From NCBI GenBank assembly GCA_020438525.1, contig JAGQUL010000305.1, forward strand, positions 1 through 5,273: a DNA stretch of 5,273 nt. The letters are read 5' to 3'. This document shows, piece by piece, positions 1-5,044 of the stretch; positions within the stretch are counted from its first letter, which is position 1, and each line of letters begins with the position of its first letter. The notes under the pieces were generated by a model. It saw only the letters and a list, made by a program, of their open reading frames with translations. It ran no database searches and was not told the DNA's origin. Source of the stretch: Thermoleophilia bacterium. GTDB lineage: Bacteria; Actinomycetota; Thermoleophilia; Gaiellales; SKUG01. A program made the translations under genes and the position numbers.

Positions 1-1
1 G

Positions 2-514
2 AGCACGGGCGAGGTCAGGCGCGGCGGACCGGCGACCGTGGCCGAGCGCGTGGCCGACGGCGAGCTCGAGCTGCTCGGCGGCCCGCGCGAGCCGCACCCG
101 ACCGCCGGCATCACCATCTGCGGCGTGCGCGACGTGCTCGTTGCATTCAACGTCGACCTGGCCATCGACGACCTCGATGCCGCACGCGCGATCGCTGCGC
201 GGATCCGCGAGACCGCGGCCGGCGACGACGCCCTGCCCGGCGTGCGCGCGCTCGGACTGCGGCTGGCATCGCGGGAGGTCGCGCAGGTGTCGACCAACGT
301 CGAGCGCCATCGCGAGTGCGGGCCGGCGCGCGTGCTCGATGCGGTGGTCCAGATTGCCGGTGAGCTCGGCGTCGAGGTGGCAGGGGCGGAGCTCGTGGGG
401 CTGGCGCCCGACTCCTGCCTCGTGCCGCTTCGCTACGCCTGCACTGTCCAAGGTGTGACACTTGCCACCGGTCCGGTTGCGTCGCTCGACCAGGTCGTGC
501 AGTCGCTCGACTAG
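2..514 (+). CDS. ftcD: Glutamate formimidoyltransferase, C-terminal part (5' end outside window)
   Basis: The enzyme moves the formimino group from N-formimino-L-glutamate to tetrahydrofolate, releasing glutamate, as the last step of one histidine-degradation route; it is cytosolic. The frame is open from base 2 with no stop, so the GTG at 38 is an internal Val codon and the gene starts upstream; 170 residues are visible, roughly the C-terminal half of a ~300-residue family member. Matches to the family, recalled from memory, are RRGG (17-28), GPREPHPTAG with a following AFNVDL strand, the AQVSTN motif (281-298) and GAELVGLAP (383-409). The N-terminal subdomain with the catalytic His is not visible. 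There is no cyclodeaminase domain, since the frame stops at TAG 512-514. hutH lies 0.7 kb downstream on the same strand, which supports the call. Family assignment is confident; activity cannot be judged from half a protein. Confidence 0.9.
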   Translation, partial: STGEVRRGGPATVAERVADGELELLGGPREPHPTAGITICGVRDVLVAFNVDLAIDDLDAARAIAARIRETAAGDDALPGVRALGLRLASREVAQVSTNVERHRECGPARVLDAVVQIAGELGVEVAGAELVGLAPDSCLVPLRYACTVQGVTLATGPVASLDQVVQSLD

Positions 515-549
515 GTTCGATCCGTCGGGCGCCGAGGGGGCGTCCGCGT

Positions 550-557
550 GGAGGAGG
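550..557 (+). promoter_or_regulatory. Strong Shine-Dalgarno site for the 192-residue gene
   Basis: GGAGGAGG sits 5 nt before the ATG at 563, a near-ideal ribosome binding site. It overlaps the alternative in-frame GTG at 548, which has no such site of its own, so it decides the start in favour of ATG 563. Confidence 0.8.
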
Positions 558-562
558 ACCAC

Positions 563-1141
563 ATGCAGATCTCGACGATCGGCGCCCCGGCGCCCGCCAC
601 GAACATCGCACCGTCCACCGCGGCGCCAGCCGTGCCCGGCGCCTCGGGCCGCACGCAGGATCCACGCATCGAGGGCACGCCTCGATCGGCGCCGGCTGCC
701 GAGTTCAGCGCGAAGCACGCGCTCGACTACCTCGCGATGCCCGGCGTGTACACCGTCGGCTGGGGCTCGAAGAGCTTCGACGAGTTCTTCGTGAACTGTC
801 ACACGCAGGAGGACGCAGCCCAGCTTGCAGGCATCCTCGAGCGCCAGGTGGGCGACATCAGGATCGTGCTCAAGTACGGCCCCGATCGCGTCGTGTGGGA
901 CGGCACGCCGATCGCGAGCGCCGGCCTGATGCTGCGCGGCATCTCGGCGATGCCCGGCGTGTGGTTCGTCGACCAGCGCAACATCAACGAGCGCGGCGGC
1001 GTGGCCGTGATCCGCACGATCAACCAGTCGACCACGGACCGGCTCGATCCGCTCATCAAGAACCGGATCGAGTTCATGAAGGATCGCCAGGGCCGCCAGC
1101 GATACATCAGCCTCGTCTGGCGCGCCGGCATCCCGAGCTGA
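563..1141 (+). CDS. Unrecognised 192-residue protein with internal duplication
   Basis: I do not recognise this protein. Residues 1-46 are Ala/Pro/Thr-rich and probably disordered; there is no convincing signal peptide or membrane segment. The rest looks like a folded domain in two similar halves. Each opens with AMPGV (residues 58-62 and 129-133) followed by an aromatic residue and Val. Each then has a short beta-type stretch (EFFVNCHT; VAVIRTIN), an amphipathic helix (about 82-95; 156-171) and a closing strand (IRIVLKY; RYISLVW). This beta-alpha-beta pattern suggests two ferredoxin-like lobes, which is inference. One Cys (79) is present. Start ATG 563 is fixed by the strong ribosome site. 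The gene begins 48 bp after the formimidoyltransferase stop and ends 41 bp before hutH, so it is probably co-transcribed with Hut genes, but nothing in the sequence ties it to histidine chemistry. Coding status is supported by position, ribosome site and conserved internal repeat. Confidence 0.85.
   Translation: MQISTIGAPAPATNIAPSTAAPAVPGASGRTQDPRIEGTPRSAPAAEFSAKHALDYLAMPGVYTVGWGSKSFDEFFVNCHTQEDAAQLAGILERQVGDIRIVLKYGPDRVVWDGTPIASAGLMLRGISAMPGVWFVDQRNINERGGVAVIRTINQSTTDRLDPLIKNRIEFMKDRQGRQRYISLVWRAGIPS
734..962 (+). repeat. 16-bp direct repeat marking the internal duplication
   Basis: The 16-mer GCGATGCCCGGCGTGT occurs exactly at 734-749 and 947-962, 213 bp (71 codons) apart and in the same frame, encoding AMPGV both times. 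The flanking bases differ. It marks equivalent points in the two halves of the 192-residue protein. Confidence 0.75.
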
Positions 1142-1167
1142 GGCCACGGCAGCTGCCGGCGCCCGCA

Positions 1168-1176
1168 TGCAAGGAT
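1168..1176 (+). promoter_or_regulatory. AGGAT box before hutH (ribosome site or -10-like element)
   Basis: TGCAAGGAT ends 6 nt before the hutH ATG at 1183. AAGGA (1171-1175) can serve as a ribosome binding site with 7 nt spacing. The same bases also resemble an extended -10 element (TGN plus hexamer) of the kind that drives leaderless transcripts. The site looks like those before the collagen-like gene and hutU. Which role it plays cannot be settled from sequence. Confidence 0.45.
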
Positions 1177-1182
1177 GCAGGC

Positions 1183-2727
1183 ATGGCGACGAGCACCGAC
1201 ACGTTCCAGGTCACCGGCACCGAGCTTCCGATCGAGGAGGTCGAACGTGTCGCGCACGGCGGCGTGCGCGTGGAGCTTGCACCATCGGCGATCGAGCGGG
1301 TCGCGGCCGCGCGGCGTGTCGTCGACCGTGCCGAATCAGACGAGCTGTCGACCTATGGCCTCAACACCGGTGTGGGGCGGTTCGTGGACACGCACATCCC
1401 GGCCGGGCTCACCGCCGAGCTGCAGAAGCGCGTGCTGCGCAGCCACGCAGCGGGCGTCGGCGAGCCGTACCCGGACGAGGTGGTGCGGGCCGCGCACCTG
1501 CTGCGCATCAACACGCTCGCGCTCGGCTACAGCGGCGTTCGGGTCGAGCTCGTGGAGCACATGACCGCGCTGCTCAACGCGGGCGTGCTGCCGTTCGTTC
1601 CCGCGCGCGGCAGCGTGGGAGCGTCCGGCGACCTCGCGCCGCTCTCGCACCTGTGCCTGCCGCTCGTGGGCGAAGGCAAGGCCTGGGTCGACGGCGGCCT
1701 GATGGCCAGCAGCGACGCGCTCGCCAAGGTCGGGCTCGAGCCGATCGAGCTTGCGTCGAAGGAGGGGCTCTCGCTCATCAACGGCACCCAGTTCATGACC
1801 GCGATGGGCATCGTCTTCGGACTGCGCGCGCGGCGACTGCTGCGCATGGCCGACCTCGTCGCCGCGCTCAGCGTGGAGGCGCTGCGCGGCTCCGACCAGC
1901 CGTTCGTGCCGCAGATCCACGAGCTGCGCCCGCACGCCGGTCAGAGAACGAGCGCCGCGAACATGCTCGCCGCGATGGCCGGCTCGACGATCACCGACTC
2001 CCACCGCTGGTGCGACCGCGTGCAGGACGCCTACTCGCTGCGCTGCGCACCGCAGGTGCACGGCGCCTCGCGCGACGCGCTCGACCACGCGCTGCGCACC
2101 TTCCAGGTCGAGGCGCAGAGCGTGACCGACAACCCGCTCGTGTTCCCCGACGAGGAGCTGCTTCGCAGCAACGGCAACTTCCACGGCCAGCCCTGCGCGA
2201 TCAGCCTCGACCTGATGGCGATCGCGATCGCGGAGATCGCCAACATCAGCGAGCGACGGATCGAGCGACTCGTGAACCCCACGATGAGCGGACTGCCTGC
2301 GTTCCTGGTCGCCGAGGGTGGGCTCAACTCCGGCTACATGATCGCGCAGTACACGGCCGCGTCGCTCGTGAGCGAGAACAAGGTGCACGCACACCCCGCG
2401 AGCGTCGACTCGATCCCCACCAGCGCCGGTCAGGAAGACCACGTGAGCATGGGCAACCACGCCGGGCTGAAGCTGATGCGGGTGCTCGAGAACACCGAGC
2501 GCGTGGTGGCCATCGAGCTGCTGTGCGCCGCCCAGGGCGTGGACTTCCTCGCCCCACGCAAGCCTGGCGCGGGAACCGGCGCGCTGCACGCCGCAGTGCG
2601 CGAGCGCGTGCCGTACCTCGACGCCGATCGCATCCTCAACGAGGAGATCGAGCTCGTCGCCGCCCTGGTCACCGACCCCGAGTTCCTGGCTGGCGTGGAG
2701 CGCGAGTCGGGCGTCGTGATCGCGTGA
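1183..2727 (+). CDS. hutH: Histidine ammonia-lyase (histidase)
   Basis: It catalyses non-oxidative deamination of L-histidine to trans-urocanate and ammonia, the first step of histidine catabolism; the known family is a cytosolic homotetramer. The 514-residue length is typical of bacterial histidases. The Ala147-Ser148-Gly149 triad in GSVGASGDLAPLSH forms the MIO electrophile. Other family landmarks are YGLNTGVG with Tyr58, SHAAGVGEP with His88, INGTQ with Asn200, QDAYSLRC, and QEDHVSMG (residues 417-424). The Glu418-Asp-His pattern is typical of histidases, whereas phenylalanine/tyrosine lyases carry a different motif there, so an aromatic lyase is less likely. The frame is open upstream to 895, but that stretch overlaps the preceding gene. 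ATG 1183 is chosen because AAGGA lies 7 nt before it and because it starts just ahead of the first conserved region. All key motifs are intact, so the enzyme is probably active. Confidence 0.96.
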   Translation: MATSTDTFQVTGTELPIEEVERVAHGGVRVELAPSAIERVAAARRVVDRAESDELSTYGLNTGVGRFVDTHIPAGLTAELQKRVLRSHAAGVGEPYPDEVVRAAHLLRINTLALGYSGVRVELVEHMTALLNAGVLPFVPARGSVGASGDLAPLSHLCLPLVGEGKAWVDGGLMASSDALAKVGLEPIELASKEGLSLINGTQFMTAMGIVFGLRARRLLRMADLVAALSVEALRGSDQPFVPQIHELRPHAGQRTSAANMLAAMAGSTITDSHRWCDRVQDAYSLRCAPQVHGASRDALDHALRTFQVEAQSVTDNPLVFPDEELLRSNGNFHGQPCAISLDLMAIAIAEIANISERRIERLVNPTMSGLPAFLVAEGGLNSGYMIAQYTAASLVSENKVHAHPASVDSIPTSAGQEDHVSMGNHAGLKLMRVLENTERVVAIELLCAAQGVDFLAPRKPGAGTGALHAAVRERVPYLDADRILNEEIELVAALVTDPEFLAGVERESGVVIA

Positions 2728-2734
2728 CGCTCCG

Positions 2735-2746
2735 GGTCGATCGACC
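2735..2746. repeat. 12-bp perfect palindrome after hutH
   Basis: GGTCGATCGACC is a perfect inverted repeat without spacer, 7 nt after the hutH stop and about 38 nt before the next ATG. It has no T-run, so it is a poor terminator candidate. It could be a repressor-type operator in the 57 bp gap, or chance in GC-rich DNA. Confidence 0.4.
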
Positions 2747-2768
2747 GCTCCGTGGCAGGTGACCCACA

Positions 2769-2777
2769 TGCGAGGAT
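2769..2777 (+). promoter_or_regulatory. AGGAT box before the collagen-like gene
   Basis: TGCGAGGAT ends exactly 7 nt before ATG 2785. GAGGA gives an acceptable ribosome site at 8 nt, and the whole box resembles the hutH box at 1168-1176 and the hutU TAGGAT. It supports ATG 2785 over the in-frame GTG at 2752, which has no ribosome site. Confidence 0.45.
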
Positions 2778-2784
2778 CCGACGG

Positions 2785-3591
2785 ATGCATCGATTCCTTC
2801 GTCACCTGACCCTGCCCAACTTCACCGCCATCGTCGTGCTCGCAGTGGTGGTCGCGCCACCCGCGTTCTCGTCGATCGACCGGATGGTCACCGGACGTGA
2901 TATCCGCAACGGTTCGGTCACCGGGCTCGACGTTCGCAACGACTCACTCACCGGGCGCGACCTCCGTGATGGCTCCGTTGGTGTTCGCGACCTCGCGCCC
3001 GGTCTTCGCGAGCGTGCGGTCGACGGTGCGCGCGGGCCGCAGGGATCGGCAGGCGAGCGGGGTGCGCACGGCGCGACCGGCGCAGCCGGTGAGCGTGGCC
3101 CGGCCGGTTCGCCGGACACGCCAGCAGAGGTTCGCGACAAGCTCACCCAGGTCGACGGCGCGGGAAGCGGCGTCGATGCCGACACGCTCGACGGGCTTCA
3201 CGGCGCTGACATCGTGTCGTTCGACCGCATCCGCGTCACCGACCAACAAGGTGACGGCCTTCGCGTCCTGTCGCTGCGCGATGGATCGGTGACCCATCCG
3301 ACCAACGTCGACTGGGTGCTCTGGTATCCGGTGCCCGTCGAGCTCAGCCACTTCAGATTCGAGCTCATCGGCAGCACACACAACGAGACTCGCGTGATCA
3401 CGGTCTACTACGGCTCGATCGACGACCCGATCGGCAGCTGCACTATTGGCCCCTTTGCCTCGCGCTGCACGATCGACGAACCAATGGCGGTCGACTCGGC
3501 GCTCGGCGGCGTCTTCGCGACCATCGACGGTGCCGGTACCGGCAACCCGAAGGACATGGACGTCAGCTGGGCGATCCGCTCGACGACGTGA
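2785..3591 (+). CDS. Secreted or surface collagen-like repeat protein
   Basis: This 268-residue protein is likely exported. Residues 1-9 carry Arg and His, and a hydrophobic stretch follows (about 13-30, ending PPAFSS), consistent with a signal peptide or N-terminal anchor. Next come four 10-residue repeats of the type VTGRDIRNGS (35-74), ten Gly-X-Y triplets (81-110), and a linker TPAEVRDKL followed by VDGAGSGVDADTLDG (123-137). The C-terminal region (about 147-268) is probably beta-rich and has Cys219 and Cys228, which could form a disulfide outside the cell. I associate this architecture with many proteins of Thermoleophilia and with some phage tail fibres; function is unknown. It lies 57 bp after hutH on the same strand, but no link to histidine use is visible. 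Start ATG 2785 is preferred over GTG 2752 because of the upstream GAGGA and because the signal-like segment then begins close to the start. Gly-X-Y length is short for a stable triple helix on its own. Confidence 0.85.
   Translation: MHRFLRHLTLPNFTAIVVLAVVVAPPAFSSIDRMVTGRDIRNGSVTGLDVRNDSLTGRDLRDGSVGVRDLAPGLRERAVDGARGPQGSAGERGAHGATGAAGERGPAGSPDTPAEVRDKLTQVDGAGSGVDADTLDGLHGADIVSFDRIRVTDQQGDGLRVLSLRDGSVTHPTNVDWVLWYPVPVELSHFRFELIGSTHNETRVITVYYGSIDDPIGSCTIGPFASRCTIDEPMAVDSALGGVFATIDGAGTGNPKDMDVSWAIRSTT
2887..3006 (+). repeat. Four tandem 30-bp units (decapeptide repeats)
   Basis: Units at 2887-2916, 2917-2946, 2947-2976 and 2977-3006 encode VTGRDIRNGS, VTGLDVRNDS, LTGRDLRDGS and VGVRDLAPGL. The Arg/Leu-Asp-aliphatic-Arg core is kept in the first three units, while the last is diverged. 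The DNA units differ mainly at third positions, so this looks like an old, selected protein repeat. Confidence 0.8.
3025..3114 (+). repeat. Ten Gly-X-Y triplets (collagen-like)
   Basis: Glycine occupies every third residue from residue 81 to 108 of the encoded protein (GAR GPQ GSA GER GAH GAT and so on). GER appears twice. This is the hallmark of bacterial collagen-like segments. Confidence 0.85.
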
Positions 3592-3703
3592 ACGCCCGTG
3601 TGCGGACTGATCGGGCCCAGCCGTCGCGATCGGAGAATCCAGGCGGCAGCGAACCGCGTAGGGAACGGCGACACGAACTGATTCCGACCCGAACGAGGCA
3701 ACC

Positions 3704-4009
3704 ATGAACGCTTCGGTACTTCAACCCGCCGCCGCCGCACGCCACGCCGCGCCATCGCCCGTCGTCACGCGAGCTGTGCTGCCGGCCACGCCCGCTGCGC
3801 GCACCCTCCCGGTGGCCGCCGCCGCGACCGGCGCCGTCCACGTGCTCGCCGGCGTGATGCAGACCGGAAACAGCGACAAGCGCGGCAGCATCCTGTGGAC
3901 GATCGCCCTCTCCCTCGTCGGTGGAACCATGGGAGCATTGCTCGGTGGCCTGTGGCCGTCGCTCATCGGTGGGACGCTCGGTGCATTCGCAGGGGACGCA
4001 CTTCGCTGA
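3704..4009 (+). CDS. Small membrane protein with duplicated glycine zipper
   Basis: I do not recognise this 101-residue protein. Residues 1-45 are rich in Ala, Pro, Val and Thr with a few Arg/His and look disordered. Residues 61-101 are hydrophobic and contain two GxxxGxxxG segments, 73-81 (GGTMGALLG) and 89-97 (GGTLGAFAG), joined by a turn-like LWPSLI. The likely structure is a tightly packed helical hairpin in the membrane, perhaps oligomeric; such zippers occur in pore-forming or membrane-structuring proteins, but no specific role can be assigned. The ATG has GAGG (3695-3698) 5 nt upstream. The 112 bp gap before it (3592-3703) shows no clear promoter or terminator. The stop lies 16 bp from the end of the convergent minus-strand gene. 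Coding is supported by the ribosome site and the patterned hydrophobic segment; the GC-rich Ala/Pro N-terminus alone would not be convincing. Confidence 0.7.
   Translation: MNASVLQPAAAARHAAPSPVVTRAVLPATPAARTLPVAAAATGAVHVLAGVMQTGNSDKRGSILWTIALSLVGGTMGALLGGLWPSLIGGTLGAFAGDALR
3917..3994 (+). repeat. Imperfect direct repeat encoding the two glycine-zipper segments
   Basis: Bases 3917-3946 and 3965-3994 align without gaps at roughly two-thirds identity and encode VGGTMGALLG and IGGTLGAFAG. The 48-bp period keeps the frame. Segmental duplication or convergent selection for the zipper could both explain it. Confidence 0.55.
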
Positions 4010-4018
4010 GCGCCAGCG
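4004..4018. terminator. Weak hairpin between convergent genes
   Basis: CGCTG (4004-4008) and CAGCG (4014-4018) form a 5-bp stem with a 5-nt loop across the stop of the 101-residue gene, in the only gap between two convergent genes. No T-run follows on either strand, so it would be a weak or Rho-assisted terminator at best. Confidence 0.2.
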
Positions 4019-4025
4019 TGGTGAT

Positions 4026-4928
4026 TCAAGTCGACTCGTCGAGATAGTTCCGGGCGATCGCCGTCGAGATCGTCAGCAGCTCGTCGAGCTGATCGATGCC
4101 CATCGAGGGACAGCCGCAGAAGCAGACGAGCGCGGATGCTTGCTGCTCCCAGCCCACCTGATGGTGCAGCCGTCGGCGGGTATCGCCACGGGCTTGCTCG
4201 AATCCGTTCTCGAGCTCGACTATCAAGGAGGGGTCGAGCAACTCGTACAGCGAGAGCTGATCCTGGGCCGGATCGATCGAGACCGAGTACATGCGATCGA
4301 GTTTCTCGCTCTCGAACGACACGATCGACTCACCGTCGAGTCTGCGCCCGACCGCACCGCGTGCCTGCGTCATGTGACGCGGTCGCACGTGCACGCCCGC
4401 GAATCGCGCCGCCACCTGCGTCGGAAGCGTGAAGACCACCACGTTGTAGCTGCGCGTCTCGACGTCCGCTCCGTCCATGAACGTGTGCTGGTAGGGCCCC
4501 AGGCGGAATGGAATCCCGTCGCGCACGCCGGTCACGCTGTGCGTCGGTCCGCTGCGCGTACCGGTACGCAGCAGTGGCACGTCGGCATCAACTCCGGTGT
4601 CCGGATCGTACCGATGGCCGTTCGATCGGGCCCACTTCGCGAGCGACCTGCCACGGATACGCCTGACGAGTCGAGACACCGGGACGAGCACGACCAACAT
4701 GCACGCGAACCAACTCAGCAGCACGACCGGGAGTCGCATGTCGGCATCCGTGGTCGGCAGTGGAACGGAGATGCCAACGGCCAGTCCGACGACGGTACCT
4801 GCGACCAACAGCCACCTCGCGGCGCGCAGTTCGCGTCGCGTCCGCGTTGCGTCGTGCGCGTCGGCATGCTCGACGAACTCGGGCTCTGGAAGCGAAACGG
4901 GCGTCGGCTGGTGCGGATCCGTGGCCAT
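4026..4928 (-). CDS. Two-TM membrane protein with cytosolic C-terminal domain, function unknown
   Basis: This 300-residue protein starts at ATG 4928. It has an acidic, Pro-containing N-terminus (1-30), two hydrophobic helices (about 38-57 and 66-84) and an Arg-rich stretch after the second (RLVRRIRGR), which by the positive-inside rule places the large C-terminal domain in the cytosol. That domain (about 95-300) begins with LAKWARSNGHRYDPDTG and alternates strands and helices, as in actinobacterial two-TM proteins of the DUF3137-like sort; the resemblance is from memory and uncertain. A Cys-x-Cys-x-Cys cluster (269, 271, 273) lies near the C-terminus. The frame is open upstream to 5171, but that stretch has no ATG or GTG between 4928 and the overlap with hutU, so 4928 is the best start despite a poor ribosome site (only AGG, too close). 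It diverges from hutU over 116 bp and converges on the 101-residue gene. No Hut role is visible. Confidence 0.82.
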   Translation of the reverse strand: MATDPHQPTPVSLPEPEFVEHADAHDATRTRRELRAARWLLVAGTVVGLAVGISVPLPTTDADMRLPVVLLSWFACMLVVLVPVSRLVRRIRGRSLAKWARSNGHRYDPDTGVDADVPLLRTGTRSGPTHSVTGVRDGIPFRLGPYQHTFMDGADVETRSYNVVVFTLPTQVAARFAGVHVRPRHMTQARGAVGRRLDGESIVSFESEKLDRMYSVSIDPAQDQLSLYELLDPSLIVELENGFEQARGDTRRRLHHQVGWEQQASALVCFCGCPSMGIDQLDELLTISTAIARNYLDEST

Positions 4929-4966
4929 GGCCTGCGCATCGGCATCGGCCGCACCGAACGTGAGCC

Positions 4967-4999
4967 CCGGTTGCCGGTTGCGCAGCTGGTCCGCAACCG
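4967..4999. promoter_or_regulatory. Tandem repeat plus 8-bp inverted repeat in the hutU control region
   Basis: CCGGTTGC occurs at 4967-4974 and again at 4974-4981 (7-bp period). The second copy continues into CGGTTGCG (4975-4982), whose exact reverse complement CGCAACCG lies at 4992-4999 after a 9-nt spacer. The block sits between divergent genes, centred about 58 bp before the hutU ATG and about 59 bp before the minus-strand ATG. This is the size and place expected of a dimeric regulator's site; the regulator is not in the window. Confidence 0.5.
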
Positions 5000-5031
5000 C
5001 GGCAGCAGGCCCGGGCTCGCGCGTGACGGCG

Positions 5032-5037
5032 TAGGAT
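5032..5037 (+). promoter_or_regulatory. hutU: TAGGAT -10 element for a probably leaderless hutU transcript
   Basis: TAGGAT fits the actinobacterial TANNNT -10 consensus and ends 7 nt before ATG 5045, so transcription would begin at or next to the A of the start codon. No Shine-Dalgarno sequence with normal spacing is otherwise present, which fits a leaderless mRNA. No clear -35 element is visible about 17 nt upstream. Confidence 0.6.
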
Positions 5038-5044
5038 TCGACGC

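Noticed and set aside
451..464. Near-palindrome AAGGTGTGACACTT in the formimidoyltransferase end, considered as a GntR-type operator
   Set aside because: It is imperfect, lies inside coding sequence, and does not match the HutC-type site I know.
482..512. Direct repeat GTCGCTCGAC at 482-491 and 503-512
   Set aside because: It encodes SLD twice at the natural C-terminus of the enzyme and is explained by codon bias.
1167..2762. 531-codon plus-strand frame overlapping hutH
   Set aside because: It is a +2 frame shadow of hutH, dominated by Arg, Ala and Gly, as expected from GC-rich third-position bias.
1336..2805. 489-codon open frame on the minus strand across hutH
   Set aside because: It is the antisense shadow of a confidently identified gene in GC-rich DNA; its translation has low-complexity His/Arg/Val composition and no recognisable motif.
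3592..3703. Promoter or terminator in the 112-bp gap (GATCG/CGATC arms at 3609-3613 and 3627-3631, TAGGGA near 3659)
   Set aside because: Arms are only 5 bp with a 13-nt loop and no T-run, and TAGGGA lacks the final T and is far from the ATG; too weak to call.
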